Source of the DNA: Sphingobacterium corticibacterium
GTDB lineage: Bacteria > Bacteroidota > Bacteroidia > Sphingobacteriales > Sphingobacteriaceae
Direction: 5' to 3'
Assembly: GCF_004208525.1 (NCBI RefSeq)
Contig: NZ_SGIT01000002.1
Span: 1,611,116 to 1,675,115, forward strand
Length of the DNA: 64,000 nt
Part shown: piece by piece, positions 19,570 to 27,970 of the stretch
Position numbering within the stretch: the first letter of the stretch is position 1
Layout of the letters: each line of letters begins with the position of its first letter
Notes under the pieces: model-generated
Told to the model about the DNA's origin: nothing
Seen by the model: only the letters and a program-made list of their open reading frames with translations
Database searches by the model: none
Translations under genes and position numbers: made by a program

Positions 19570-21204
19570 TTATTTTAGTGGTTCTACCCGAAACCAATCA
19601 AACTCGGCATAACCGCTATCGTTGATTTTGTTATCCCGTATAGCATACAAGCCCAATGTAGCACCAATCCATTTACCGGGCTGTGCCGTAAATGCCTCTC
19701 CTACTGCTATATATTTTTTGCCGTCCAAGCTATAATACCACTGACAGATGGCACCTTTGTTTACCTTTACGCGGAGGTATATATAGTCTCCTTCGCGTAG
19801 ATCGGTAATATCCGTCACTGTTTCGGTGCCCGTGGTTAATCCTTTTTTACAGCTGGCATAATGTAACGTCTGTTTGCCTTTCCCCTGTTTAATGTAAAGT
19901 TGGCTGTAGTCTTCTCCAACTACTGCAAACCCTGCACGTTCGTTCTCTACTTTTTCGTTACCGATAAGCCGCATTTTGGTGGTTGCCATAAATTCTTCCG
20001 CCGGAAACTTCTGCGTCAACACATTGGGGATGTCTAACAGGTTTTTGTAAGTTTCGGGGACCTGCTGTGTATACAAGGTCAAATGTCCATGCTTGCTCGG
20101 CATAAGCCAGGTACCATCAGGGTTAGCTTGCCATTGCCATTGTTTACCCAGTAGTGGCGTATCGAACTCATCCGATTCAGCAGGGGTCTCTATAGGGTAG
20201 GTTTTTCCTACATTCGGCTTTTTATATGTCAAGACCGGTTCGCCCGTGCCCTTGACATCCTTCTCGATACCGATAACAGGCCAGTCGTTTACCCATTTCA
20301 TCGGTTGCAGATGGACGATACGACCATAGGCATCTTTGTCCTGGAAATGTATGAACCAGTCCTCCCCTGTTTGAGTATCTATCCAGGCCCCTTGATGTGG
20401 GCCATTGGTGGCTGCGCTTCCCTGATGCATGGCAACATGTCGCTCGTAGGGACCATATATGTTTTTGGAACGTAAAACGAGCTGCCATCCGGTAGCAACA
20501 CCACCGGCCGGGGCAAACAGATAGTAATAATCATTATGTTTATGCATTTTAGTCCCCTCAATAGTAGGGTCATCTTCGTGTCCGTCGTATACGATAACAC
20601 CTCGATCTAGCACCTTGCTACCGGTTGCATTGAGTCGCGCAATAGCAACTACACTCTTCAGCCCTGCACGACTCCCGGCATAGGCGAAAGATAAATAATT
20701 GTTGCCATCCTCATCCCAAAAAGGACAGGGGTCGATCAGTCCTTTACCCTCAAATACGAGAACGGGCTCTGACCAGTCTTTGGCGGGGTCTTTCGTCTTG
20801 ACCATATAGATACCGAAATCAGGATCTCCCCAATAAATATAGAATTCTCCTTCGTGGTAACGAATAGAAGGGGCCCAAACACCATTTCCATGTTGGACGG
20901 TGTTGAATACATCCTCCGGTATTTGTCTAGGCAAAGCGTGTGAGACGATTTTCCAGTTTACTAAATCTTTCGAGTGTAATACAGGAAGCCCTGGCGCGTG
21001 ATTGAAGCTGGAGGCAGTCATGTAGAAATCATCGCCTACACGTATCGCATCTGGATCGGAATAATCGGCATGTAAAATGGGATTTTGGTACTGTCCGTTG
21101 CCCAAATCAGCAACCCATACGGATGAAACATAAGGACGCTGTGCAAAAACTGCGGAGCCGGATGATAGCACAAAAGCAAGTGAAAGTATAGAAAATTTAT
21201 TCAT
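19570..21204 (-). CDS. Glycoside hydrolase family 43 enzyme with C-terminal beta-sandwich
   Basis: 544 residues with a signal peptide ending near AVFAQRP. The GH43 five-bladed propeller is visible: QNPILHADYSDPDAIR with the catalytic-base Asp50, NGVWAPSIRY, LIDPCPFW with the pKa-modulating Asp158, and DPTIEGTKM with the acid Glu216. The C-terminal 190 residues (AESDEFDTPLLGKQWQWQ ... AEFDWFRVEPL) form a DUF1349/GH43_C2-like beta-sandwich. The layout fits the beta-xylosidase/alpha-arabinofuranosidase-like subfamilies (GH43_12 type); in a pectin locus an arabinofuranosidase or side-chain galactosidase role is plausible. It is the first gene of the minus-strand unit, with the operator at 21279-21302 about 75 nt upstream of its start. 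Confidence 0.88.
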   Translation of the reverse strand: MNKFSILSLAFVLSSGSAVFAQRPYVSSVWVADLGNGQYQNPILHADYSDPDAIRVGDDFYMTASSFNHAPGLPVLHSKDLVNWKIVSHALPRQIPEDVFNTVQHGNGVWAPSIRYHEGEFYIYWGDPDFGIYMVKTKDPAKDWSEPVLVFEGKGLIDPCPFWDEDGNNYLSFAYAGSRAGLKSVVAIARLNATGSKVLDRGVIVYDGHEDDPTIEGTKMHKHNDYYYLFAPAGGVATGWQLVLRSKNIYGPYERHVAMHQGSAATNGPHQGAWIDTQTGEDWFIHFQDKDAYGRIVHLQPMKWVNDWPVIGIEKDVKGTGEPVLTYKKPNVGKTYPIETPAESDEFDTPLLGKQWQWQANPDGTWLMPSKHGHLTLYTQQVPETYKNLLDIPNVLTQKFPAEEFMATTKMRLIGNEKVENERAGFAVVGEDYSQLYIKQGKGKQTLHYASCKKGLTTGTETVTDITDLREGDYIYLRVKVNKGAICQWYYSLDGKKYIAVGEAFTAQPGKWIGATLGLYAIRDNKINDSGYAEFDWFRVEPLK

Positions 21205-21385
21205 TGTTGTGTGTTTGATTTACGTATTGGTAATCACAAGGATACACATTTCTAGGAAAGATAACAACAAGTAAATGTGCAATCGTTGCCGGCAACGATT
21301 GCGTTTAATTTTATGGTTAATTCTGAAAAAATGTGGAAATTGACATGCCAAAGGAAAGGTATATTACATCATAAACCCAATAAAT
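21205..21385. promoter_or_regulatory. Divergent promoter region between GH43 and SGNH units
   Basis: 181 bp between divergent genes. For the minus gene, TTG-N20-TATCCTTG on the minus strand is a fair match to the Bacteroidota -33/-7 pattern, placed close to the palindrome at 21279-21302. For the plus gene, a candidate -7 (TATATTAC) lies near 21360. One operator midway would serve both directions. Confidence 0.5.
21279..21302. promoter_or_regulatory. LacI-type operator palindrome 2
   Basis: Perfect 24-bp palindrome with half-site GCAATCGTTGCC. It lies 75 nt from the GH43 start and 84 nt from the SGNH start, between divergent units. It is the strongest of the three related sites and the best candidate for binding by the LacI-type protein of this locus. 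Confidence 0.72.
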
Positions 21386-22141
21386 ATGTGTAAAAAGAAT
21401 ATTTTATGGTCATTAAGTGGCGTGCTTGTGTTGGGGATACTGTGCAGCTTTATAATACAGCCTAGGAAAAAGAACGTATGGATGATCGGCGATTCGACGA
21501 TGGCTATCAAAGCGCCTGACAAATTCCCAGAGACAGGTTGGGGAGTGGCGTTTGCGACAAAATTTAAGACGCAAGCAGAAGTTCAAAATAGAGCGAGAAA
21601 TGGCAGAAGCACAAAGTCCTGTATAAATGAAGGCATTTGGAAAGAAGTATACGAAGGCATTCAGCCGGGGGACTATGTTTTTATTCAATTTGGACATAAC
21701 GACGAAAAAGTGCATAAGCCAGGTGTGGGAACGACGATAGAGGAGTATAAAACAAATCTTTCTTTTTTCGTAACGGAGACACGTTCAAAAAAGGGACAAC
21801 CGATTTTGTTAACACCTATTGCGCGTCGTGCATTTGAGGGCGGAAAGCTGGTGGATACACATGGCGAATACCCGGATGCGGTAAGGCAAGTGGCTGACAG
21901 CTTAGATGTGCCGCTTATTGACCTCACGACGGAAACCTCTGGTGTGCTATCGAAACTGGGAGAGGAAAGGTCAGTAAGCTTATTTCTGCATCTTCCGGAA
22001 GGATACCCCAACTACCCAAAAGGTGCGGTTGATAACACGCATCTGAACGAACATGGGGCCGAAACCATTGCCAATCTCGTCGTTCAAGAAATGAAACGAC
22101 AAGGTATACCTTTAGTCAATGATTTAAAAAAGAAAAGATAA
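21386..22141 (+). CDS. SGNH/GDSL acetylesterase, rhamnogalacturonan acetylesterase-like (CE12), second copy
   Basis: 251 residues. The N-terminal hydrophobic stretch (ILWSLSGVLVLGILCSFII) is an export signal or anchor. Blocks: MIGDSTMAI with Ser37, RNGRSTKSC with Gly73, FGHND with Asn105 and DNTHLNEHGA with Asp216 and His219, so the SGNH catalytic set is complete. It opens the long plus-strand unit and is followed after 4 nt by the dehydrogenase. It differs clearly from the copy at 17767-18546, which suggests two acetyl positions or two cell sites rather than a recent duplication. Confidence 0.87.
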   Translation: MCKKNILWSLSGVLVLGILCSFIIQPRKKNVWMIGDSTMAIKAPDKFPETGWGVAFATKFKTQAEVQNRARNGRSTKSCINEGIWKEVYEGIQPGDYVFIQFGHNDEKVHKPGVGTTIEEYKTNLSFFVTETRSKKGQPILLTPIARRAFEGGKLVDTHGEYPDAVRQVADSLDVPLIDLTTETSGVLSKLGEERSVSLFLHLPEGYPNYPKGAVDNTHLNEHGAETIANLVVQEMKRQGIPLVNDLKKKR

Positions 22142-22145
22142 TAAA

Positions 22146-23156
22146 ATGAAGAAATTAGTTTGCGTGGAACCGGGCAGATTTGCGTATGAAGACGTAGATA
22201 TTCCCACTCCGGGAAAAGGAGAATCCTTATTGCGTATCCGGAAAATTGGGATTTGTGGAACGGATATCCATGCGTTTGCAGGTCGACAACCTTTTTTTTC
22301 TTATCCACGCGTGTTGGGTCATGAAGTTGCTGCAGATTATGTCGAGGGAGACGCAGCGGGATTTGTGCCGGGCGATAAAGTCACCGTGATTCCTTATTTC
22401 ACGGAAGGTAAAGACATTGCTTCTCGGATGGGAAAGCCCAATTGTACGAATGATATGCGTGTATTGGGCGTTCATATTGACGGTGCGATGGCAGAGTACG
22501 TCGTCGTACCGTCGCATGCTTTGCGTAAGGAAGAAGGATTGGATTATGATGATTTGGTACTTGTAGAGCCGCTGTCCATCGGGGCACATGGTATACAGCG
22601 TGGAGGGGTTATCCCGGAAGAATTTGTGCTTGTGATTGGCGCAGGTCCAATCGGTTTGGGAATTATTGCACTGGCAAATATTGCCGGTGGAAAGGTGATA
22701 GCACTAGATGTAGATGATATTCGTCTCGCTTATGCGAAGGCGTTAGGTGCTTCTTATACGATTTCCGCGCTAGATGCAGATGTCCATGCGCAGTTAGCGA
22801 ATATCACGAATGGAGATATGCCTACACTCCTGTTTGATGCAACCGGCAATACCGCTGCTATCAACAACGCTTTTCAGTATATGGCTCATGGCGCGCGTTA
22901 TGTTCTTGTCGGACTGCAAAAAGAAGAGATACATTTTAGCCACCCGGAGTTTCATAAGCGGGAAGGAACATTGATGAGTAGCCGAAACGCTTTGGCGAAT
23001 GACTTTGAGTATGTCATGCAGCACCTGCAGGATAAATCATTAGATGCCGCCCAGTTTATTACCAGACGGGTAAACTTCACAAATGCTGCGGAACTGTTCA
23101 GTGATCCTAGCAAACCTTTGCTATCGGGTATTAAGACGATCATCGAATTTAATTAG
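22146..23156 (+). CDS. Medium-chain zinc-type dehydrogenase, L-galactonate 5-dehydrogenase (LgoD)-like
   Basis: 336 residues with no signal peptide, so cytoplasmic. GroES-like fold with catalytic zinc ligands Cys37 (GICGTD), His59-Glu60 (GHE) and Glu141 (VEPLSIG), and a Rossmann motif VIGAGPIGLG. Overall it resembles the uronate-linked LgoD/YjjN-type enzymes that oxidise L-galactonate to tagaturonate, which would feed directly into UxaB downstream. The lobe that normally carries four structural-zinc cysteines (about 85-105) has only Cys100 (IPYFTEGKDIASRMGKPNC), so the structural zinc is probably missing. Substrate is inferred from neighbours; another polyol or uronate derivative is possible. 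Confidence 0.7.
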   Translation: MKKLVCVEPGRFAYEDVDIPTPGKGESLLRIRKIGICGTDIHAFAGRQPFFSYPRVLGHEVAADYVEGDAAGFVPGDKVTVIPYFTEGKDIASRMGKPNCTNDMRVLGVHIDGAMAEYVVVPSHALRKEEGLDYDDLVLVEPLSIGAHGIQRGGVIPEEFVLVIGAGPIGLGIIALANIAGGKVIALDVDDIRLAYAKALGASYTISALDADVHAQLANITNGDMPTLLFDATGNTAAINNAFQYMAHGARYVLVGLQKEEIHFSHPEFHKREGTLMSSRNALANDFEYVMQHLQDKSLDAAQFITRRVNFTNAAELFSDPSKPLLSGIKTIIEFN

Positions 23157-23188
23157 GTTTTTCACCTAGAGAGCAGGCATATTTCTTT

Positions 23189-23214
23189 CGCAAACGTTAC
23201 CGATAACGTTTGCG
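23189..23214. promoter_or_regulatory. LacI-type operator palindrome 3
   Basis: 26-bp palindrome with one mismatched pair: halves CGCAAACGTTACC and GATAACGTTTGCG. It lies 83 nt before the start of the CE8 gene at 23297 and shares the GCAAnCGTTnCC half-site with the sites at 17703 and 21279. It probably controls the CE8-GH28-GH105-PL10-uxaBAC unit. Confidence 0.68.
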
Positions 23215-23296
23215 TTTTTAATTTTAGGCTAACTCGCTGTTAAACTGATTATTAATACCTACATTTAACATCAACCAGTTAAGAGGGAGTATTTGT

Positions 23297-24274
23297 ATGA
23301 AGATAAGCCTGTTCATTATTTTGATTTTGTTTGGTGTCCATTCCGTTTGGGCTACTTCTTATGATTTCGTGGTGGCGAAAGATGGTAGTGGTGACTTTGG
23401 AACTGTACAAGAAGCGATTGATGCCGTTCCCTCTTTTCGGAAAAACGTGACTACAATTTTTGTAAAAAAGGGTGTGTATAGAGAAAAAATTGTGTTGGCA
23501 GCGCCTAAGCAGTATATAAAACTAATTGGTGAGGACAAGTTTAATACGATTCTGACATATGATGATTTTGCCCAAAAGAAAAATGTTTTTGGTGAAGAAA
23601 TCGGAACATCGGGCTCATCTAGTTTTTATTGTATTGGAGACGGCTTTATCGCGGAGAACATCACGTTTGAAAATAGTGCTGGTCCAGTAGGGCAGGCAGT
23701 GGCGATATGGATAGGTGCGGATAAAGCAACGTTTATTAACTGCCGTTTTTTGGGTTTTCAAGATACCTTGTATACCTATGGTAAAGGGGCGCGGCAACTA
23801 TATGTCAACTGTTATATTGAAGGAACAGTCGATTTTATTTTTGGATCGTCCACCGCTTGGTTTGAGGCATGTGAGCTATATTGTAAAAAAGCAGGTTATA
23901 TTACCGCAGCTTCAACTCCCGAAACATCTGCATATGGCTATATATTCAACAACTGTATTATTACCGGGTCCGAAGACGTACAACATTTTTATTTAGGTCG
24001 CCCATGGAGGCCGTATGCGAAGGTGGTTTTTATGTATTGCTCCTTGCCCGCTTTTATCGTTCCGGAGGGATGGCATAACTGGGGCAAGGAAAGCAATGAA
24101 CACACCGCTTTTTATGCGGAATATAAAAATAAAGGGGAAGGAGCTTTGTCACAAAATCGTGTCAAATGGTCTCGGCAGCTAACGGACGGAGAGGCGAAAA
24201 AGCTATCTATGTCAGCTGTTTTCGGTGATTGGGATGCCGAATCGATAATAAAGAAACACCCGGTTCTCCGGTAA
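23297..24274 (+). CDS. Pectin methylesterase (CE8)
   Basis: 325 residues with a signal peptide (MKISLFIILILFGVHSVWA). Motifs: DGSGDFGTVQEAID, GQAVA with Gln133, QDTLY with Gln155 and Asp156, DFIFG with Asp179, and LGRPWRP with Arg235 and Trp237; the catalytic set is complete. It removes methyl esters from homogalacturonan in the periplasm. It is the first gene behind operator 3 and is followed by the polygalacturonase after 90 nt. The stop region (ccggtaacgattgc) happens to contain one half-site of the operator. Confidence 0.93.
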   Translation: MKISLFIILILFGVHSVWATSYDFVVAKDGSGDFGTVQEAIDAVPSFRKNVTTIFVKKGVYREKIVLAAPKQYIKLIGEDKFNTILTYDDFAQKKNVFGEEIGTSGSSSFYCIGDGFIAENITFENSAGPVGQAVAIWIGADKATFINCRFLGFQDTLYTYGKGARQLYVNCYIEGTVDFIFGSSTAWFEACELYCKKAGYITAASTPETSAYGYIFNNCIITGSEDVQHFYLGRPWRPYAKVVFMYCSLPAFIVPEGWHNWGKESNEHTAFYAEYKNKGEGALSQNRVKWSRQLTDGEAKKLSMSAVFGDWDAESIIKKHPVLR

Positions 24275-24364
24275 CGATTGCATAGTTTTTTCTTTCTTTT
24301 TCTACACAAACGATGTAGACTTGTCTAAGAGAAGCAACCAAAATTTAAACACATAAGAGGTAAA

Positions 24365-26026
24365 ATGATGCAAAAGAAACAATATATCAACATAATATAT
24401 ACAACCATACTGCTTGGGTGGGGAGGTGTCTGTACATTAAAAGCCCAAGAGCCTGTACATCCTATCGTTCAGCAGGTGAGTTTTCCAAAAGATACCTTGC
24501 AAATTATCGATTTTGGCGCAAAGGGGGATGGACAATTTATAAACACCGAGCCTATTAATAAGGCGATTACCACCATTAGTGAAAAAGGCGGAGGTGTTGT
24601 ATTAATACCTGGTGGTCTTTGGTTGACCGGTCCCATCGAAATGAAGAGCAATGTAAACCTGCATGTTCAGCGGGATGCTGTTGTATTGTTTACCGATGAT
24701 TTTGGGGCGTACGAACTGGTAGAATCAAATTGGGAGGGAGAACCCGCTTGGCGAAATCAAAATCCTATTTCGGGGAAAAATTTGGAAAATATAGCGATTA
24801 CCGGGGCTGGTGTCATTGATGGAAATGGAGGAGCTTGGCGCATGGTGAAACGGGATAAAATGACAGACGCACAATGGAAAAAACTCGTTGCATCGGGCGG
24901 TGTGGTGGATGAAGGGGGTAAGATTTGGTATCCTTCCGAAAGTTCGCTGCACGGTGCCACAACCAAAAATACGGGTAAAGGCCATGCTGGACAGACAGCT
25001 GCTGATTTCATGGATGTAAAGGATTTCCTGCGTCCGAATTTATTGGTGTTTACCGCTTGTAAACGTATTTTACTGGAAGGCGTAACCATTCAAAATTCAC
25101 CGGCATGGAATATTCATCCGTTGATGTGCGAAGACTTGACAGTAAGAAACCTAACGGTGAGAAACCCTTGGTACGGACAAAATGGAGATGGTTTAGATAT
25201 CGAATCTTGTAAAAATGTATTGGTCGAAAATAGTACGTTTGATGTGGGCGATGATGCCATATGCATTAAATCTGGACGTGATCAAGCAGGGCGTGATAGA
25301 GGAATGCCTACAGAAAATGTTATTATTCGCAATAATATCGTATACCACGGACATGGAGGATTTGTAATAGGAAGTGAGATGAGTGGCGGCGCTAGAAACA
25401 TTTGGGTGGAAGATTGTTCATTCATAGGCACCGATATTGGCCTACGTTTTAAAACCACACGAGGTCGTGGCGGCGTGGTGGAAAACATATTTATAAATAA
25501 TATTAATATGGTGGGTATTCCCGGAGAGGCGATATTATTTGATATGTATTATGGTATGAAAGGTCCCCTTCCGACGGCGGGTGAGCAAGGGGATGCCGTG
25601 GTAGAAATCCCTGCCGTAACAGCGGAAACACCCCAATTCCAGAATTTTGTTATGCGCAATATTAATGTAAACGGTGCAGAAAAAGGAATTTTCTTCCGTG
25701 GGTTGCCGGAGATGGCTATTAAAAATATAGTGATTGAGCAAGCCAATATAACGGCAAAAAAAGGCGTAGAGCTTATAGAAGCGTCGGGAATTGCCTTGAA
25801 AGACCTGACACTCAACGTAACCGAAGCAAATCCGCTTGTTCATGTAGATAATAGTAAAAATATTGTGTTCACAGATTTGAAACCGGTAGGCGATATAGAT
25901 CTCTTGGTTCGCGTCTCGGGCAAGTCGACCCAAAATATTGTACTCACAGGCGCCAAGGTAGAAGAGGGCAAAACAATAAGTGAGTTTACCAACGGTGCGT
26001 CAGAAGAAGCGTTGGTGATAAAGTAG
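24365..26026 (+). CDS. Polygalacturonase-type glycoside hydrolase family 28
   Basis: 553 residues; two ATG codons in a row, 24365 or 24368. A signal peptide ends near LKAQEP. The GH28 beta-helix has its active-site set: NGDGLD with Asp275, VGDDAIC with Asp296-Asp297, GHGG with His330, and RFKTTRG with Arg361-Lys363 (the usual RIK). The size and the insertion between the Pro-rich N terminus and the helix are typical of Bacteroidota exo-polygalacturonases. It hydrolyses alpha-1,4-galacturonan, giving galacturonate for the uxa pathway encoded downstream. 20 nt separate it from the GH105 gene. Confidence 0.93.
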   Translation: MMQKKQYINIIYTTILLGWGGVCTLKAQEPVHPIVQQVSFPKDTLQIIDFGAKGDGQFINTEPINKAITTISEKGGGVVLIPGGLWLTGPIEMKSNVNLHVQRDAVVLFTDDFGAYELVESNWEGEPAWRNQNPISGKNLENIAITGAGVIDGNGGAWRMVKRDKMTDAQWKKLVASGGVVDEGGKIWYPSESSLHGATTKNTGKGHAGQTAADFMDVKDFLRPNLLVFTACKRILLEGVTIQNSPAWNIHPLMCEDLTVRNLTVRNPWYGQNGDGLDIESCKNVLVENSTFDVGDDAICIKSGRDQAGRDRGMPTENVIIRNNIVYHGHGGFVIGSEMSGGARNIWVEDCSFIGTDIGLRFKTTRGRGGVVENIFINNINMVGIPGEAILFDMYYGMKGPLPTAGEQGDAVVEIPAVTAETPQFQNFVMRNINVNGAEKGIFFRGLPEMAIKNIVIEQANITAKKGVELIEASGIALKDLTLNVTEANPLVHVDNSKNIVFTDLKPVGDIDLLVRVSGKSTQNIVLTGAKVEEGKTISEFTNGASEEALVIK

Positions 26027-26046
26027 GGGAACAAAAAAATAATAAC

Positions 26047-27963
26047 ATGAAGAAAGGTATACATATTATGCTGTGCTTATTATTGTTTGCGCAGGTTAGT
26101 TTTGGACAAGAAAAAGCACTATCTGAAAAAATGGCCATTACGGCGATGGATTCGCTATATAAAGATACCCGCTTTACAAACAAAGAGAAAGGCCCACAGT
26201 GGACGTATGATATGGGTGTGGTATTGGAAGGGATGGTAGAAGTATGGCGGAATACGGGTGATAAAACCTATTTTGATTATGTGCAGGGATGGATGGATCA
26301 GTTTGTAACCGAAGACGGCGATATCCGTAATTACAGACCAGAAGAGTATAATATAGATCACGTCAAAAACGGACGGTCGTTGTTGTTTCTGTATAAGGTC
26401 ACTGGAAAAGCGAAATATCTAAAGGCTAGCGAAAAAGTCTATAATCAGCTTTTGACGCATCCCCGGACCAAGCAAGGAGGATTTTGGCATAAGAAAGTAT
26501 ATCCTTATCAAATGTGGCTAGATGGCTTGTATATGGCTCAACCTTTCTATACGGAATTTGCCGATTTGATGGGTATTGACAGTATATACGATGATGTCGT
26601 GAACCAGTTCACCTATATGGAGAATCATGCACGTGACGAAAAGAGCGGATTGTTATACCACGGTTGGGATGAATCTCGTAACGAAAGATGGGCAAATCCG
26701 GAAACAGGCCTTTCTAAACATTTTTGGGCACGTGGTATGGGATGGTACGCCATGGCTTTAGTCGATGTACTGGATTATTTTCCAATGGAACATCCAGGAA
26801 GGGAAAAGTTGGTGCAAATCCTACACCGGACATTAACGGCTGTCGCGAAGTATCAAGATCCGAAGACATCTGTATGGTATGATATTGTGGATTTAGGTAC
26901 GCGTGAGGGGAATTATGTCGAAGCTTCGGCATCTAGCATGTTTGTATATGCTATGGCGAAAGCGGTGCGAAAAGGATATGTGCCGAAGAAGGATTTTCAA
27001 AAGCACATTGATAAAGGGTATGCGGGATTGGTAAAACAATTTATCACGTCAGGTGGACCAGATCGCGTGAATATCAACCATGTGGTTACGGTTTCTGGAT
27101 TGGGAGGATCGAAAAACTATCGCGATGGTAGTTTTGAATATTATATGAGTGAACCCGTGAAACCAAATGATCCCAAAGGGGTGGGGCCATTTATTTTGGC
27201 CGCCTCGGAAGTGGAGTTTGCGCAGTCGGCAAAAAGCCAAAGGACAGTTCATGTTACGTTAGATAACTATTATAATAACGAGTACAAGAAAGCACCGGAC
27301 GGTCAACTGAAACCTTATCATTACCTTTGGGACGGTCAGGATAACAATGGCTTCTTTTTGTTGGGCCGTATCTTTGAACAGTATGGAGGGGTTTTGAACA
27401 CATTGCGGGAAGCGCCGACACAACAGAAATTAGCGAATAGTAATGTCTATATTATTGTAGATCCGGATACGGAAAAGGAAACGACAAGCCCTCATTTTAT
27501 GAATGAGGCCGAGGCGAATGAAATTGCGAAGTGGGTTCTTGGAGGAGGCGTGTTAGTTTTATTGGCAAATGATGCGGGAAATTGTGAAATAGCAAAATTT
27601 AATACGCTGTCGCAGAAATTTGGGATTACGTTTAACGAGGATAACCGCAATATGGTGAAAGGAAGCAATTATGCGGACGGCGCGGTCGTTATCCCTTCCA
27701 AAACAGGAATATTCAAAAAGACCCAAAAGATTTATGTGAAAGAAATCTCTACGATAAATGCGGTAAAACCAGCGAAACCGCTTGTGCAGGAGCAAGGGGA
27801 TATTATCATCGCGACCGCAAAATATGGTAAAGGAACTGTGTTCGCTATTGGCGATCCGTGGCTGTATAACGAATATGTAGACGGGCGTAAACTACCTGTG
27901 GAATACCAGAACTTTGATGCGGCACACGAACTGGTACAGTGGTTACTGAGAAAAGCTAAATAA
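26047..27963 (+). CDS. GH105 unsaturated rhamnogalacturonyl/galacturonyl hydrolase with C-terminal DUF4350-like domain
   Basis: 638 residues with a signal peptide (MKKGIHIMLCLLLFAQVSFG-Q). Residues about 25-390 are the alpha/alpha six-barrel of GH105: WTYDMGVVLEGM, YNIDHVKNGR, YPYQMWLDGLYMAQPF with the catalytic Asp159, and HFWARGMGWYAMAL. The remaining 230 residues (VYIIVDPDTEKE, EIAKWVLGGGVLVLLAND, GKGTVFAIGDPWLYNEYVDG) form a second, glutamine-amidotransferase-like/DUF4350-type domain. GH105 removes the 4,5-unsaturated uronyl residue left by pectate or RG lyases, which fits the PL10 gene 7 nt downstream. Roughly 250 residues longer than single-domain GH105 enzymes. Confidence 0.88.
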   Translation: MKKGIHIMLCLLLFAQVSFGQEKALSEKMAITAMDSLYKDTRFTNKEKGPQWTYDMGVVLEGMVEVWRNTGDKTYFDYVQGWMDQFVTEDGDIRNYRPEEYNIDHVKNGRSLLFLYKVTGKAKYLKASEKVYNQLLTHPRTKQGGFWHKKVYPYQMWLDGLYMAQPFYTEFADLMGIDSIYDDVVNQFTYMENHARDEKSGLLYHGWDESRNERWANPETGLSKHFWARGMGWYAMALVDVLDYFPMEHPGREKLVQILHRTLTAVAKYQDPKTSVWYDIVDLGTREGNYVEASASSMFVYAMAKAVRKGYVPKKDFQKHIDKGYAGLVKQFITSGGPDRVNINHVVTVSGLGGSKNYRDGSFEYYMSEPVKPNDPKGVGPFILAASEVEFAQSAKSQRTVHVTLDNYYNNEYKKAPDGQLKPYHYLWDGQDNNGFFLLGRIFEQYGGVLNTLREAPTQQKLANSNVYIIVDPDTEKETTSPHFMNEAEANEIAKWVLGGGVLVLLANDAGNCEIAKFNTLSQKFGITFNEDNRNMVKGSNYADGAVVIPSKTGIFKKTQKIYVKEISTINAVKPAKPLVQEQGDIIIATAKYGKGTVFAIGDPWLYNEYVDGRKLPVEYQNFDAAHELVQWLLRKAK

Positions 27964-27970
27964 GGAAAAA

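Noticed and set aside
24261..24282. GGTAACGATTGC at the end of the CE8 gene as a fourth LacI operator
   Set aside because: Only one half-site is present; the other half matches at few positions and it overlaps a stop codon, so chance is likely.
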